Assembly: GCA_937927565.1 (NCBI GenBank)
Contig: CALBDV010000877.1
Location: 1-52,971 of the forward strand
Source of the DNA: an uncultured Holophagales bacterium
GTDB taxonomy: Bacteria > Acidobacteriota > Thermoanaerobaculia > UBA5066
Direction of reading: 5' to 3'
Length of the DNA stretch: 52,971 bases
Positions within the stretch are counted from its first letter, which is position 1. Each line of letters opens with the position of its first letter. Of this stretch, positions 1-7,664 are shown in pieces. Below the pieces are notes generated by a model that worked only from the letters and a program-made list of their open reading frames with translations, had not been told where the DNA came from and made no database searches. A program made the translations under genes and the position numbers.

Positions 1-2078
1 GCGGTGCCGGGGTTCTTGATGTTCTGCGCCTCGTCGAGCGCGAGGTACTCCCACGAGACCTCGGTGAGGATCGCCCGGTCCCGGTGTGCCAGGGAATAGG
101 TCGTGACGATGAGGTCGGTGTCCTTCAGGAGCTGCTGGAAGTCTTCTCCGGCGGCCCGCTCGGGGCCGTGGTGGACGGCGACCGTGAGGCTCGGCGCGAA
201 CCGCGCGGCCTCCTGGATCCAGTTCTCGACGACGGAGGTCGGGCAGACCAGGAGCGAGGGGCGGATCGCCTCGCCCGCCTCGCGCGCGGTCAGGAGGGTG
301 GCCAGGAGCTGGATCGTCTTGCCGAGCCCCATGTCGTCGGCGAGGCAGGTGCCGAGCCCGCGCGACAGGAGGAAGCGGAGCCAGGAGACGCCCTTTTCCT
401 GGTAGGGTCGAAGGCGGCCCTTCAGCGCCGCCGGTGCGACGAAGGGCGTGTCCTGCGCGGCCTCCGACTGGAGGAGCTCTGCGAGCCAGCCGTCGGCGTT
501 GATGCTGTCGACTCCGAGGGCCTCGACGTCTTCCTCGTCGAGGCCGCTGGCCATGCGGAGGAAGTCGGCGAGGGTCGCCCGGCCGGAGGGCTTCTTCTCG
601 AAGAGGGCGAGGGTGCGGGCGACGCCCTGCGGGTCGAGGAGGACCCATTCGCCCCGTACTTCGACGAGAGGGACCTTCCGCGTGGCGAGCTGCTCGAATT
701 CCTCGGGGGAGAGGAGCTGGTCTCCGACGGCGACGCGCCAGTCGAAGTCGACGAGCGTGCCGAGACCGAACCGGGTGACGGCAACCCCGCTCTTCCAGCG
801 GCTTTCGGCGGCGTTGAGGCGGAGCGACGGCTTCGTGGTGCGCCCCTCGGCCGGCAGGAGGAGCTGGACGCCGGCCTCCTTCAGGAGGGGCGCGTCGGTT
901 GCGAGGAAACGCCAGGCCTCCTCGAGGGAGAGGGCGACGCCTTCGGGCTGACGCTCTTCGAGGCTCCGCCGGATCGGCTCGCTGAGCGAGGCGATGCCGC
1001 CCAGGCGCGCCAGGAGGGTCTCCTGAGGGTTGCTGAAACGCCGTCCGAGGCGCCGAAGGCTGGAAGGGGTCTCGTGCCAGATCTCTTCGGCGTAGAGCTT
1101 GAGGCTCGGGTCGTCGGCGGCCTCGAGGTGGTAGCCGAGCCGCCACGCCGGGGTCTCTTCGGACGCGGGGTCGGGCGGCAGGAGCCTCAGCCCGAGGCGC
1201 AGGTCGCCCTCGGGAAGGGCTTCGAGGAGGGGGAGGCTCCAGGCGCTGAAGCGTTCGGCGACTTCAGCGGGGATGGCCTCGGCGACCATCTCCTCCTCCC
1301 GGCCGTCGCGCCGGGCGGCGAGAAGGGAGAGGGCGAGCCACTCGGGGCCGGAGCCGGCACGGCGCCGGGCGTCGGGGATCCCCTCCAGGAGGAGCTCGCG
1401 AGCGGCAGCGTCGGCCAGGTCGTCGACGACGCCCCGCAGGAGGAAGGCCGAAGTGGGGTAGAGGCCCTCCGCCGAGGCGCCCGGCCAGCCGATGGCGCGG
1501 CTCGAGGGGGGCATTGCCTGGGAGAAGAGGTCGGCGCGGTCCTTCTCGTGAGGGTCGTTGAAGACAGGGCGCCAGCGGGCGTGCCCGTCCTCGAAAGCCG
1601 GGACGATCCGGCGCCGCTGGAGCAGGTCGAGGACCCACGCGGCGACGGCGACCCAGTAGTCGACATCGTCGCCGAGGAGGAGACCCGGACGCTCGGGAGC
1701 CTCGCCCATGGCGGTGAGGGCGTCGAAGGCGCGCCCGGCGGGAAGGACGAGCCCCTCGACCTCGAACGCCTTGAGGACGATCTCTCCGTTGGCGTAGTCC
1801 TCGTCCTCGCGGAGAGCCGGATGGGAGGGGACGGGGCGCGACCGGAGGGTGGGGAGCGTCAGGACGAGGCGCCCGGGGCGGACGTGCCCGGTCGCCGCGA
1901 CGGCCAGGCCAGCCGCCTTCAGCGCGCTCTCGAGAGCCGCGGGATCGAGGTGCCGCGGGTGCTCGGGCTTCTGCCGGGCGCCGACGTGCGCCCCTTCTCC
2001 CCACAGAAAGAACCCGGCTCCGGGGAGCGGGCCTGTCGGGGGAAGGGGGGTTCCGTGGAGGACTAACAAGCCGCCCAT
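1..2078 (-). CDS. SNF2-family DEAD/DEAH-box helicase, C-terminus beyond window
   Basis: Swi2/Snf2-type ATP-dependent DNA translocase; 692 residues are visible and the C-terminal helicase lobe lies left of base 1. I translated it from the ATG at 2078, which gives a proline-rich N-terminus with FFLWGE near residue 22, typical of bacterial SNF2 proteins with an SNF2-associated domain. A long accessory region (about residues 100-550) precedes the ATPase core. Walker A motif DDMGLGKT lies near residues 581-588 and the Walker B DEAQ box near 682. A GTG two codons upstream (2084) is an alternative start. The gene is divergent from the hypothetical gene at 2144. Family identity is secure; the DNA transaction served is not known. 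Confidence 0.9.
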   Translation of the reverse strand, partial: MGGLLVLHGTPLPPTGPLPGAGFFLWGEGAHVGARQKPEHPRHLDPAALESALKAAGLAVAATGHVRPGRLVLTLPTLRSRPVPSHPALREDEDYANGEIVLKAFEVEGLVLPAGRAFDALTAMGEAPERPGLLLGDDVDYWVAVAAWVLDLLQRRRIVPAFEDGHARWRPVFNDPHEKDRADLFSQAMPPSSRAIGWPGASAEGLYPTSAFLLRGVVDDLADAAARELLLEGIPDARRRAGSGPEWLALSLLAARRDGREEEMVAEAIPAEVAERFSAWSLPLLEALPEGDLRLGLRLLPPDPASEETPAWRLGYHLEAADDPSLKLYAEEIWHETPSSLRRLGRRFSNPQETLLARLGGIASLSEPIRRSLEERQPEGVALSLEEAWRFLATDAPLLKEAGVQLLLPAEGRTTKPSLRLNAAESRWKSGVAVTRFGLGTLVDFDWRVAVGDQLLSPEEFEQLATRKVPLVEVRGEWVLLDPQGVARTLALFEKKPSGRATLADFLRMASGLDEEDVEALGVDSINADGWLAELLQSEAAQDTPFVAPAALKGRLRPYQEKGVSWLRFLLSRGLGTCLADDMGLGKTIQLLATLLTAREAGEAIRPSLLVCPTSVVENWIQEAARFAPSLTVAVHHGPERAAGEDFQQLLKDTDLIVTTYSLAHRDRAILTEVSWEYLALDEAQNIKNPGT

Positions 2079-2143
2079 TCTCACTCATTTCCGCTCGGGC
2101 GGTCGCGAAGGATGCGTTCGCGCTATCCTCCGTCCCTGCAACG

Positions 2144-2656
2144 ATGAAGCCGTACGAGATTTTCCGCCGCCTTTCGAACTCCGAAATCGACGCCATCGTC
2201 CTGGTCGCCTGCGAGGACGACGAGATCCCCGACAAGATCGCCGGGAGCGTCCTGACGCTCCAGCGCGTCCCCCTCAACCGTTTCGAGCGCTTCCCGGAGG
2301 ACGTCCGAAAGGGCTACGTCCGGAAGACGCTCCGCGACAAGCGAGCGGAGGACCTCTCCCTGTTCGTCATCTCGGCCGGCCTGGTCGGCGCGAAGGCCGA
2401 GATGATCGAGGCCTTCCTCGTGGCGCTGGACCTTCCTCACGAGGGCCCGAGCCTGACGGCCGACGGCCCGGTGGCCGAGCCGCCGGAGCTCCTCCTGAAG
2501 AAGGCGGTGGCCGACCTGGTGTCGGCGCACGGCGGGCGCGACGTGGCGATCTTCCTGAACGCCTTCGTCGAACAGCCCGACGTGTCGTGGCCTTCGCTCC
2601 TGGCGATGCTCGCCACCGACGAGAAACTTGCGCTGGAAGACCGCTCGGCAGACTGA
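2144..2656 (+). CDS. Hypothetical protein, 170 residues
   Basis: I do not recognise the family. It is a soluble acidic protein with no signal peptide or membrane segment. It looks mostly alpha-helical, with a leucine-rich N-terminal half (KPYEIFRRLSNSEIDAIVLV) and a C-terminal part that may be a helical adaptor. Codon use matches its neighbours, so it is a real gene. A -10-like TATCCT lies at 2124-2129, 14 bases before the ATG, predicting a leader of about 8 bases. Ferritin starts 11 bases after its stop, so the two are probably co-transcribed; that is the only hint of function, perhaps iron or stress related. Confidence 0.75.
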   Translation: MKPYEIFRRLSNSEIDAIVLVACEDDEIPDKIAGSVLTLQRVPLNRFERFPEDVRKGYVRKTLRDKRAEDLSLFVISAGLVGAKAEMIEAFLVALDLPHEGPSLTADGPVAEPPELLLKKAVADLVSAHGGRDVAIFLNAFVEQPDVSWPSLLAMLATDEKLALEDRSAD

Positions 2657-2667
2657 AGGAGTGAATC

Positions 2668-3159
2668 ATGATTCCTGAAAAACTGAAGGCGGCCCTCGAC
2701 GAGCACGTGTCGGCCGAGATCGGTGCCGCCTACCTCTACCTCGCCATGTCCGCCGACTTCGAGTCGAAGGCCTACAAGGGCTTCGCGCGGTGGATGCGTG
2801 TCCAGTTCCAGGAGGAGATGGCGCACGCGACGAAGTTCGTCGACTACATGCTCGCGCGCGGCGCGTCGATCGGCTGGAAGGACGCCAAGGCGCCCGCCAC
2901 CACCTTCGGCACGGCTCTCGAGACGTTCGAGAAGACGCTCGCGCACGAGAAGGACGTCACCGCCCGCATCCACAAGCTCTACCACCTCGCCGCCGCCGAG
3001 GGCGACACCGCGACGCAGGTCTTCCTGCAGTGGTTCGTGACGGAGCAGGTCGAGGAGGAGGCGCGCGTCACCGAGATCGTCGACAAGATCCGGATGGTCG
3101 CCGACCGTCCCGGCTCGGTCCTCTACCTCGACAAGGAATACGGCAAGCGCACGGCGTAG
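2668..3159 (+). CDS. ftnA: Ferritin (non-haem iron storage)
   Basis: Bacterial FtnA-type ferritin of 163 residues, a typical length; such proteins form 24-subunit cages that oxidise Fe(II) and store ferric mineral in the cytosol. The N-terminal helix has the ferroxidase pattern (EHVSAEIGAAYLYLAMS), followed by FQEEMAHA, which gives the E-x-x-H pair, and later EQVEEE. Shine-Dalgarno AAGGAG lies about 7 bases before the ATG, unlike the leaderless starts elsewhere in the window. It follows the 170-residue hypothetical gene closely and ends at a strong hairpin at 3187-3216. Confidence 0.93.
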   Translation: MIPEKLKAALDEHVSAEIGAAYLYLAMSADFESKAYKGFARWMRVQFQEEMAHATKFVDYMLARGASIGWKDAKAPATTFGTALETFEKTLAHEKDVTARIHKLYHLAAAEGDTATQVFLQWFVTEQVEEEARVTEIVDKIRMVADRPGSVLYLDKEYGKRTA

Positions 3160-3186
3160 GCCGACTCCTTTCGCTTTTCTTCCAAA

Positions 3187-3216
3187 GGGCGTCCTCGGCG
3201 AAAGCCGACGACGCCC
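3187..3216 (+). terminator. Intrinsic terminator after ferritin
   Basis: A 30-base hairpin: GGGCGTC, one C.C mismatch, TCGGC, a GAAA tetraloop, then GCCGA, C, GACGCCC. It is followed by a short pyrimidine tract (TCTTCATTTC). It lies 27 bases after the ferritin stop. Confidence 0.75.
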
Positions 3217-3362
3217 TCTTCATTTCGTATCGCCGGTCCCCGTCCCGGCCCTCTCCCGCTTCAACGACTGCCCGCGCCGAAGGCGCGCACGAATAAGGGA
3301 GGCGGGCGGGGGAGAGGGGCGGGCTCAAGGGGAGGGGACGCGGGGCGGGAGCAGCTGAGAGT

Positions 3363-4166
3363 TCAGCTGCCGGTCGAGCCGTACCTCGCGATGCCCCTGC
3401 GCCAGAGGGCGCGGTTGAGGAGGGCGAAGAGGATCGCCACGGCCGGGACGGCCCAGAAGAACGGGGTGAAGTCGGCGCGCTTCAGGGCGAGGGTGGTCGG
3501 GTAGAACGACGCGAAGGCGAAGGGAATGACGGTGGAGAGCAGGACCTTCACCTTCAGGTCGTAGATGGTGATGGGGTAGCGGCCGAAGGCCATGAGGTTG
3601 AAGACCGGCGGCGCCAGGCCGACCCGGTCCTCGATCCAGAAGCTCGAAGCCGTGAGGATGCCGAAGACCGAAAGGTAGATGACGGCTCCGAAGACGGCCC
3701 AGAGCGGAAGCAGCGCCAGGCCCAGCGGCGAGAGGTCGGGGAGCCGTGAGACGGCCCACGCGATGGCGACCGTTCCGGTGACGACCTCCTGGAGCGATTC
3801 GAGGCGGAAGCTCTCGAAGTAGATCTGGAAGAGCGGGGAGACGGGGCGCAGGAGGATGCGGTCGAAGCGCCCCTCCACGAGGTAGCGGTCGGCGAACTCG
3901 TAGAGGTTGAGGGAGAGGACCGAGAAGAGGCCGTACGGCAGGAGCGAGAAGCCGTAGAGGAAGACGATCTCGGGGAAGCTCCAGCCGGCCAGGTGCGGGA
4001 AGCGCGAGAAGAGGAGGAGGACGACCGAGAACGACGCGGCCGTCCCGAGGAACGAGGCGAGGACCGCCGTCGCGAAGTCGGCCCGGTAGGCGAGGCGCGC
4101 CTTCACGTACTGCGCGAAGTAGAGCGCGAGGAGGCGCCCGTGGAAGCGGAGGCTCTTCACGCTCAC
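3363..4166 (-). CDS. ABC-2 type exporter permease (second subunit)
   Basis: Integral membrane subunit of 267 residues with about six hydrophobic helices, like the DUF990/ABC2_membrane_6 permeases (COG3694-like). The GTG start at 4166 overlaps the previous TGA as GTGA; the open frame continues upstream, but that part is a shadow of the preceding permease gene. It is the last gene of rsmI-ATPase-permease-permease, and the two permeases are expected to pair as a heterodimer with the ATPase at 5007. The transported substrate cannot be read from sequence. Confidence 0.87.
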   Translation of the reverse strand: MSVKSLRFHGRLLALYFAQYVKARLAYRADFATAVLASFLGTAASFSVVLLLFSRFPHLAGWSFPEIVFLYGFSLLPYGLFSVLSLNLYEFADRYLVEGRFDRILLRPVSPLFQIYFESFRLESLQEVVTGTVAIAWAVSRLPDLSPLGLALLPLWAVFGAVIYLSVFGILTASSFWIEDRVGLAPPVFNLMAFGRYPITIYDLKVKVLLSTVIPFAFASFYPTTLALKRADFTPFFWAVPAVAILFALLNRALWRRGIARYGSTGS

Positions 4167-4990
4167 CCCCCCTGGACCTCGATGCGCCGCGCGGTCGCGT
4201 TCCAGAGGACGCGGCCGAGGAGGAGGAGCAGGAGCGTCCACCCGGCCTGGAGGGCGAGAGCGCGCGCCGCGTCGGCGCCCGTGGCGAGGCCGAGCCAGAT
4301 GCGCCCGGGCGTGTCGTTCATGTGGAGGAAGGGGAGCCAGACGAGGACCTTCCGAACCGGCTCGGGGAAGAACGCCACGGGGACGAGAAGGCCGGACAGG
4401 AGCTCGAGGACGAGGTACTTGGCGCGCAGGACGCCGAGGATCGAGGTGGTGCGAATTGCGATGAGGCCGACGCAGAAGTTGATCGACCCGACGAGGAGGG
4501 CCGAGAGGAGCCCGGAGAGGAGATAGAGGCCGAGGGCCGCCGGGCCTGCCGGCGGGAGGATCGGGTAGACGAGGCCGAGCAGGACGCCGATGGGGATCGT
4601 GAAGAGGACGAGGCGGAAGGCGCTCTCGCCGAGCGCCTGCGAGAGCGTCATGGCCTGGATGTCGACGGGCTTGATGAGGGTCATCGCGAGGCGCCCCTCG
4701 CGGACCTGGCTCGCGATCTCGCGGTCGACCTCGTTGAAGTAGAAGCTGCGCAGCGCCCATCCCGTCGTGACGTAGGTGAGCATCTGCGGAAAGGTGAACC
4801 CGCCGAGCGTGGCGCCGTCGCCCTTCTCGTGGAAGAGGGCGCGCCAGATGTAGTACCAGACGGTGGCGTTGAAGAAATACGTCAGGATGCCGACGAAGTA
4901 GCGCGCGCGGTAGGCGAGGAGGTTCAGGAACGAGGTGCGCGCGAAGGCGAGGTAGGGCCGCGCGAAGGCGAGGGCGGTCGTCCCGGACAT
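4163..4990 (-). CDS. ABC-2 type exporter permease (first subunit)
   Basis: Permease of 275 residues with six predicted helices, of the COG4587-like type paired with ABC-2 exporters. I chose the ATG at 4990 (MSGTTALAFARPYLAF): it lies 16 bases after the ATPase stop, and the upstream extension is low-complexity sequence overlapping the ATPase gene. The N-terminal amphipathic stretch runs into LLAYRARYFVGILTYFF, a usual arrangement in this family. It overlaps the next permease by 4 bases. Confidence 0.87.
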   Translation of the reverse strand: MSGTTALAFARPYLAFARTSFLNLLAYRARYFVGILTYFFNATVWYYIWRALFHEKGDGATLGGFTFPQMLTYVTTGWALRSFYFNEVDREIASQVREGRLAMTLIKPVDIQAMTLSQALGESAFRLVLFTIPIGVLLGLVYPILPPAGPAALGLYLLSGLLSALLVGSINFCVGLIAIRTTSILGVLRAKYLVLELLSGLLVPVAFFPEPVRKVLVWLPFLHMNDTPGRIWLGLATGADAARALALQAGWTLLLLLLGRVLWNATARRIEVQGG

Positions 4991-5006
4991 CTCTGCGTCC
5001 GCCGCC

Positions 5007-6086
5007 TCAGCCCCGGCGGACGCCGCGATGGGCGACGACGCCGGGAGCGGCGCCCTCGGCCAGGGCGTCCTCGGCGGGTTTCCGGAGCGCGGCATTCTCG
5101 CGGTAAATGCGGGCGACGACCTCCTCGATGTCGGGCTCGCCGACCGCGAGGTCGAGGACGGGGAGGTCGCGGACGACCTCCCTGAGGACGTCGGCGGTGG
5201 ACACCTCGCGCTTGTCGACGACGATCTGGTACCGGCCCTGCGAGACGCGCGCCGCGCGCCACGGGCCGACGGCGAGCTCGGCCGGGTCGTCGGCGGGGAT
5301 CGGGTTCAGGTCGAAGCGGATGCGCGCCTCGGGGAGGTGGCGGTCGCGCAGGCCGCGCAGGCTGCCGTCCCAGAGGACCTGGCCGTGGTCGATGAGGACG
5401 ACGCGCTCGCACAGCTCCTCGATGTCGTCGAGGTCGTGCGTCGTGAGGATGACGGTCGTGGAGAGGCGCCTGTTCGCTTCCTTCAGGAACGACCGGACGT
5501 TCGCCTTGGCGACGACGTCGAGGCCGATGGTCGGCTCGTCGAGGAAGAGGAGCGTCGGCTCGTGGAGGAGCGAGGCGGCGAGGTCGCAGCGCATCCGCTC
5601 GCCGAGGGAAAGCTTCCGGACCGGCTGCGGGAGGAGGCGGCCGACGTCGAGGAGGTCGTCGAAGACCTTCATCCGGCGCGCGTAGTCGGCCTCGGAGACG
5701 CCGTAGATCTCGCGGAGGAGCTGGAAGCTCTCGACGACGGCGATGTCCCACCAGAGCTGGGTCCGCTGGCCGAAGACGACGCCGATCGACTTCGTGTAGG
5801 CGCGGCGGTCGCGCCACGGGACGAAGCCGAGGGCGGAGACCTCGCCGGACGTCGGCGTCAGGATGCCGGTGAGCATCTTGATCGTCGTCGACTTCCCGGC
5901 GCCGTTCGGGCCGATGTAGCCGACCATCTCGCCGCGGTCGAGGTCGAAGGAGACGCGGTCGACGGCGGTGAGGGTCGTCGTCTCCGCGCGGAAGAGCCCC
6001 TTGAGCGCGCCCGCGAGACCGGGCGACTTGCGCGTGACCTCGAAGGCCTTGACGAGGTCGCGTACGCGGACGGCGGGTTGGCTCAT
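5007..6086 (-). CDS. ABC exporter ATP-binding protein
   Basis: ATPase of 359 residues, COG4586-like. Walker A GPNGAGKST, signature LSLGERMRCDLA, Walker B LLFLDEPTIGLD and switch histidine in TTHDLDD are all visible. A roughly 110-residue C-terminal extension after the nucleotide-binding domain is typical of this subgroup. The ATG at 6086 overlaps the rsmI stop as ATGA. The signature reads LSLGE instead of LSGGQ, a common variant in the subgroup. With the two downstream permeases it forms a complete exporter; homologues are called multidrug or antibiotic exporters, but nothing here fixes the substrate. Confidence 0.92.
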   Translation of the reverse strand: MSQPAVRVRDLVKAFEVTRKSPGLAGALKGLFRAETTTLTAVDRVSFDLDRGEMVGYIGPNGAGKSTTIKMLTGILTPTSGEVSALGFVPWRDRRAYTKSIGVVFGQRTQLWWDIAVVESFQLLREIYGVSEADYARRMKVFDDLLDVGRLLPQPVRKLSLGERMRCDLAASLLHEPTLLFLDEPTIGLDVVAKANVRSFLKEANRRLSTTVILTTHDLDDIEELCERVVLIDHGQVLWDGSLRGLRDRHLPEARIRFDLNPIPADDPAELAVGPWRAARVSQGRYQIVVDKREVSTADVLREVVRDLPVLDLAVGEPDIEEVVARIYRENAALRKPAEDALAEGAAPGVVAHRGVRRG

Positions 6087-6862
6087 TCGCCGGTGGCGGA
6101 GTCGTCGTCGACGGGCTCCCCTCCGGAACCGCCTTCCGGCAGCTCCGACGGGCCCGTGGGCACCGCTGCGGCCGATGGTGCGGCGGCGACGGCGATCTCG
6201 CCCTTGATGCCGGGGCGCTTTGCGAGGACCGCCGCAACGGCGGACGCCGTGCCGCGCAGGACCTCCTCGTGGAGCTTGGTCAGCTCGCGACCGAGGCAGA
6301 CCTGCGGATCGCCCCAGGCGCGGCCCATCTCCTCGAGGGAGGCCACGATGCGATAGGGGGACTCGAAGAGGATGCGGGTCTCGTCGCGGGCGGCGAAGCG
6401 GGCGTACCAGCGGGAGCGCTCGCCGTGGCGGGAGGGCGGAAATCCGAGGAACGAGAACGGGATGGCCGGGAAGCCGGAGATGGAGAGAATGGCGGCGACG
6501 GCAGACGGCCCGGCAATCGGCTCGACGCGGTACCCGGCTTCGGCGACGGCCGCAGCGAGGAGGCGCCCCGGGTCGGAGACGCCGGGCGTGCCGGCGTCGG
6601 AGACGAGCGCGAGCGTCTCGCCCGACGCGAGGCGTTCGAGCATCTCGGGAATCCTCCGAAACTCGTTGTGCTCGTGGCAGGAGACCCGCGGCGTCGTGAC
6701 GCCGTACCTCGCGAAGAGGTTGCCGGTGCGGCGGGTGTCCTCGCAGAGGACGAGGCTCGCGTCGCGAAGGGCCGCGAGGGCCCGTGGGGAGAGGTCCTCG
6801 AGGTTGCCGATGGGGGTGGCGACGACGAGGAGGCGCCCGGGGGCACCAGCGGTGGAGGTCAC
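6083..6862 (-). CDS. rsmI: 16S rRNA (cytidine1402-2'-O)-methyltransferase RsmI
   Basis: SAM-dependent methyltransferase that 2'-O-methylates C1402 in the ribosomal decoding centre. It has the tetrapyrrole-methylase fold with diagnostic motifs: VVATPIGNLEDLSPRAL near the N-terminus, CEDTRRTGNL, SDAGTPGVSDPG and AGPSAVAAILSISGFP. The last 35 residues form a low-complexity Ala/Pro/Gly/Asp tail outside the family core. The start is GTG at 6862, with TAGCAT six bases upstream, so the mRNA is probably leaderless. It is coupled (ATGA) to an ABC exporter, an unusual partner; many genomes place rsmI beside yraN or lpoA. Confidence 0.93.
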   Translation of the reverse strand: MTSTAGAPGRLLVVATPIGNLEDLSPRALAALRDASLVLCEDTRRTGNLFARYGVTTPRVSCHEHNEFRRIPEMLERLASGETLALVSDAGTPGVSDPGRLLAAAVAEAGYRVEPIAGPSAVAAILSISGFPAIPFSFLGFPPSRHGERSRWYARFAARDETRILFESPYRIVASLEEMGRAWGDPQVCLGRELTKLHEEVLRGTASAVAAVLAKRPGIKGEIAVAAAPSAAAVPTGPSELPEGGSGGEPVDDDSATGE

Positions 6863-6868
6863 GCCCGG

Positions 6869-6874
6869 ATGCTA
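6869..6874 (-). promoter_or_regulatory. -10 element of the rsmI operon
   Basis: TAGCAT on the minus strand ends six bases before the rsmI GTG, placing the predicted transcription start at or next to the start codon. No good -35 element is visible. Confidence 0.5.
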
Positions 6875-6937
6875 CCAGCGGGAACCGGCACGCAACGCCG
6901 CGACACCCTCGGACCGCCCCGCGCCGGCCGGGCGTCG

Positions 6938-6943
6938 TACGAT
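6938..6943 (+). promoter_or_regulatory. -10 element of the SurA-N-like gene
   Basis: TACGAT with a 7-base gap to the ATG at 6951; it fits the leaderless pattern seen at several operon heads. No clear -35 element. Confidence 0.5.
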
Positions 6944-6950
6944 CGCGCCG

Positions 6951-7664
6951 ATGGGGATCCTCGTCGCAGCCCTTTTCCTCGCTTTCGTTTCGGGCGGGTC
7001 CGCCGCCGCGGAGGACCCTCCACCGTCGACGACTGGTCCTTCGGTGACGCTCGACCGGATCGCGGCGGTCGTCGGCACGGAGATCGTCCTGGAGGGTGAG
7101 ATCTCGCGCCTGGCAGCGATCGGCTTCCTGCCGCGACGGGAAGGGGAGGCCGAGCTCGCCTATCGCGACCGGCTTCTCGACATGCGGGTCGTCGAGCTGC
7201 TGCGCGAGAAGGAGCTGCGCCTCCTGACGGGTCTCGAGCCCGACCCGGCCGAGGTGAACGCGAAGCTCGACGAGCTGGCCGCGCGCTACGAGGCCTCGTC
7301 GGGCGAGCCGTTCGACCGCGTCCTGGAGCGTGCCCGGACGAGCCGCGACGAGGTGCACGACTGGATCCGGCGCGGCATCGCCCTCGAGAGCTACGCCCGC
7401 GAGAGGCTCCTGCCGACGGTGAAGGTGACGGACGAGGCGTTGCGGGCTTTCTACGACGGGCCCTTCCGAACGGAGGCCGCTGCGCGCGGCGTCGAGACGC
7501 TCCCTCCGTTCGTCGAGGTCCAGGACCAGGTCCGCGAGCTCCTGCGCGAACGCCTCCTCAACGAGCAGGTGGAGGAGTGGACGGCGGGGCTCCGCGCGAA
7601 GACGCGGGTCCTCGTCTACCGGCGTCCGCCGATCGACTCGTCGGCGGGAAGCGCGAGCCGGTAA
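6951..7664 (+). CDS. SurA N-terminal-like periplasmic chaperone, no PPIase domain
   Basis: Exported protein of 237 residues with signal peptide MGILVAALFLAFVSGGSAAA. The mature start (VTLDRIAAVVGTEIVLEGEI) matches the SurA/peptidyl-prolyl isomerase N-terminal chaperone domain, which binds unfolded outer-membrane proteins. After the helical domain comes a C-terminal helix resembling the end of SurA N domains, but no parvulin domain is seen; SurA itself is about 430 residues. The ATG at 6951 is preferred because the signal peptide begins there and a -10 element sits 7 bases upstream. Its 3' end overlaps the convergent transglycosylase gene by 49 bases. Confidence 0.8.
   Translation: MGILVAALFLAFVSGGSAAAEDPPPSTTGPSVTLDRIAAVVGTEIVLEGEISRLAAIGFLPRREGEAELAYRDRLLDMRVVELLREKELRLLTGLEPDPAEVNAKLDELAARYEASSGEPFDRVLERARTSRDEVHDWIRRGIALESYARERLLPTVKVTDEALRAFYDGPFRTEAAARGVETLPPFVEVQDQVRELLRERLLNEQVEEWTAGLRAKTRVLVYRRPPIDSSAGSASR

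Noticed and set aside
84..2066. Plus-strand open frame of 660 codons
   Set aside because: Antisense shadow of the SNF2 helicase, whose frame carries DDMGLGKT and DEAQ motifs; the shadow translation is Arg/Gly/Glu-rich with no motif.
5007..7358. Extension of the ABC ATPase to 783 residues
   Set aside because: The extra N-terminus reads rsmI and the SurA-like gene out of frame; the ATG at 6086 gives the complete ATPase and the usual ATGA overlap.
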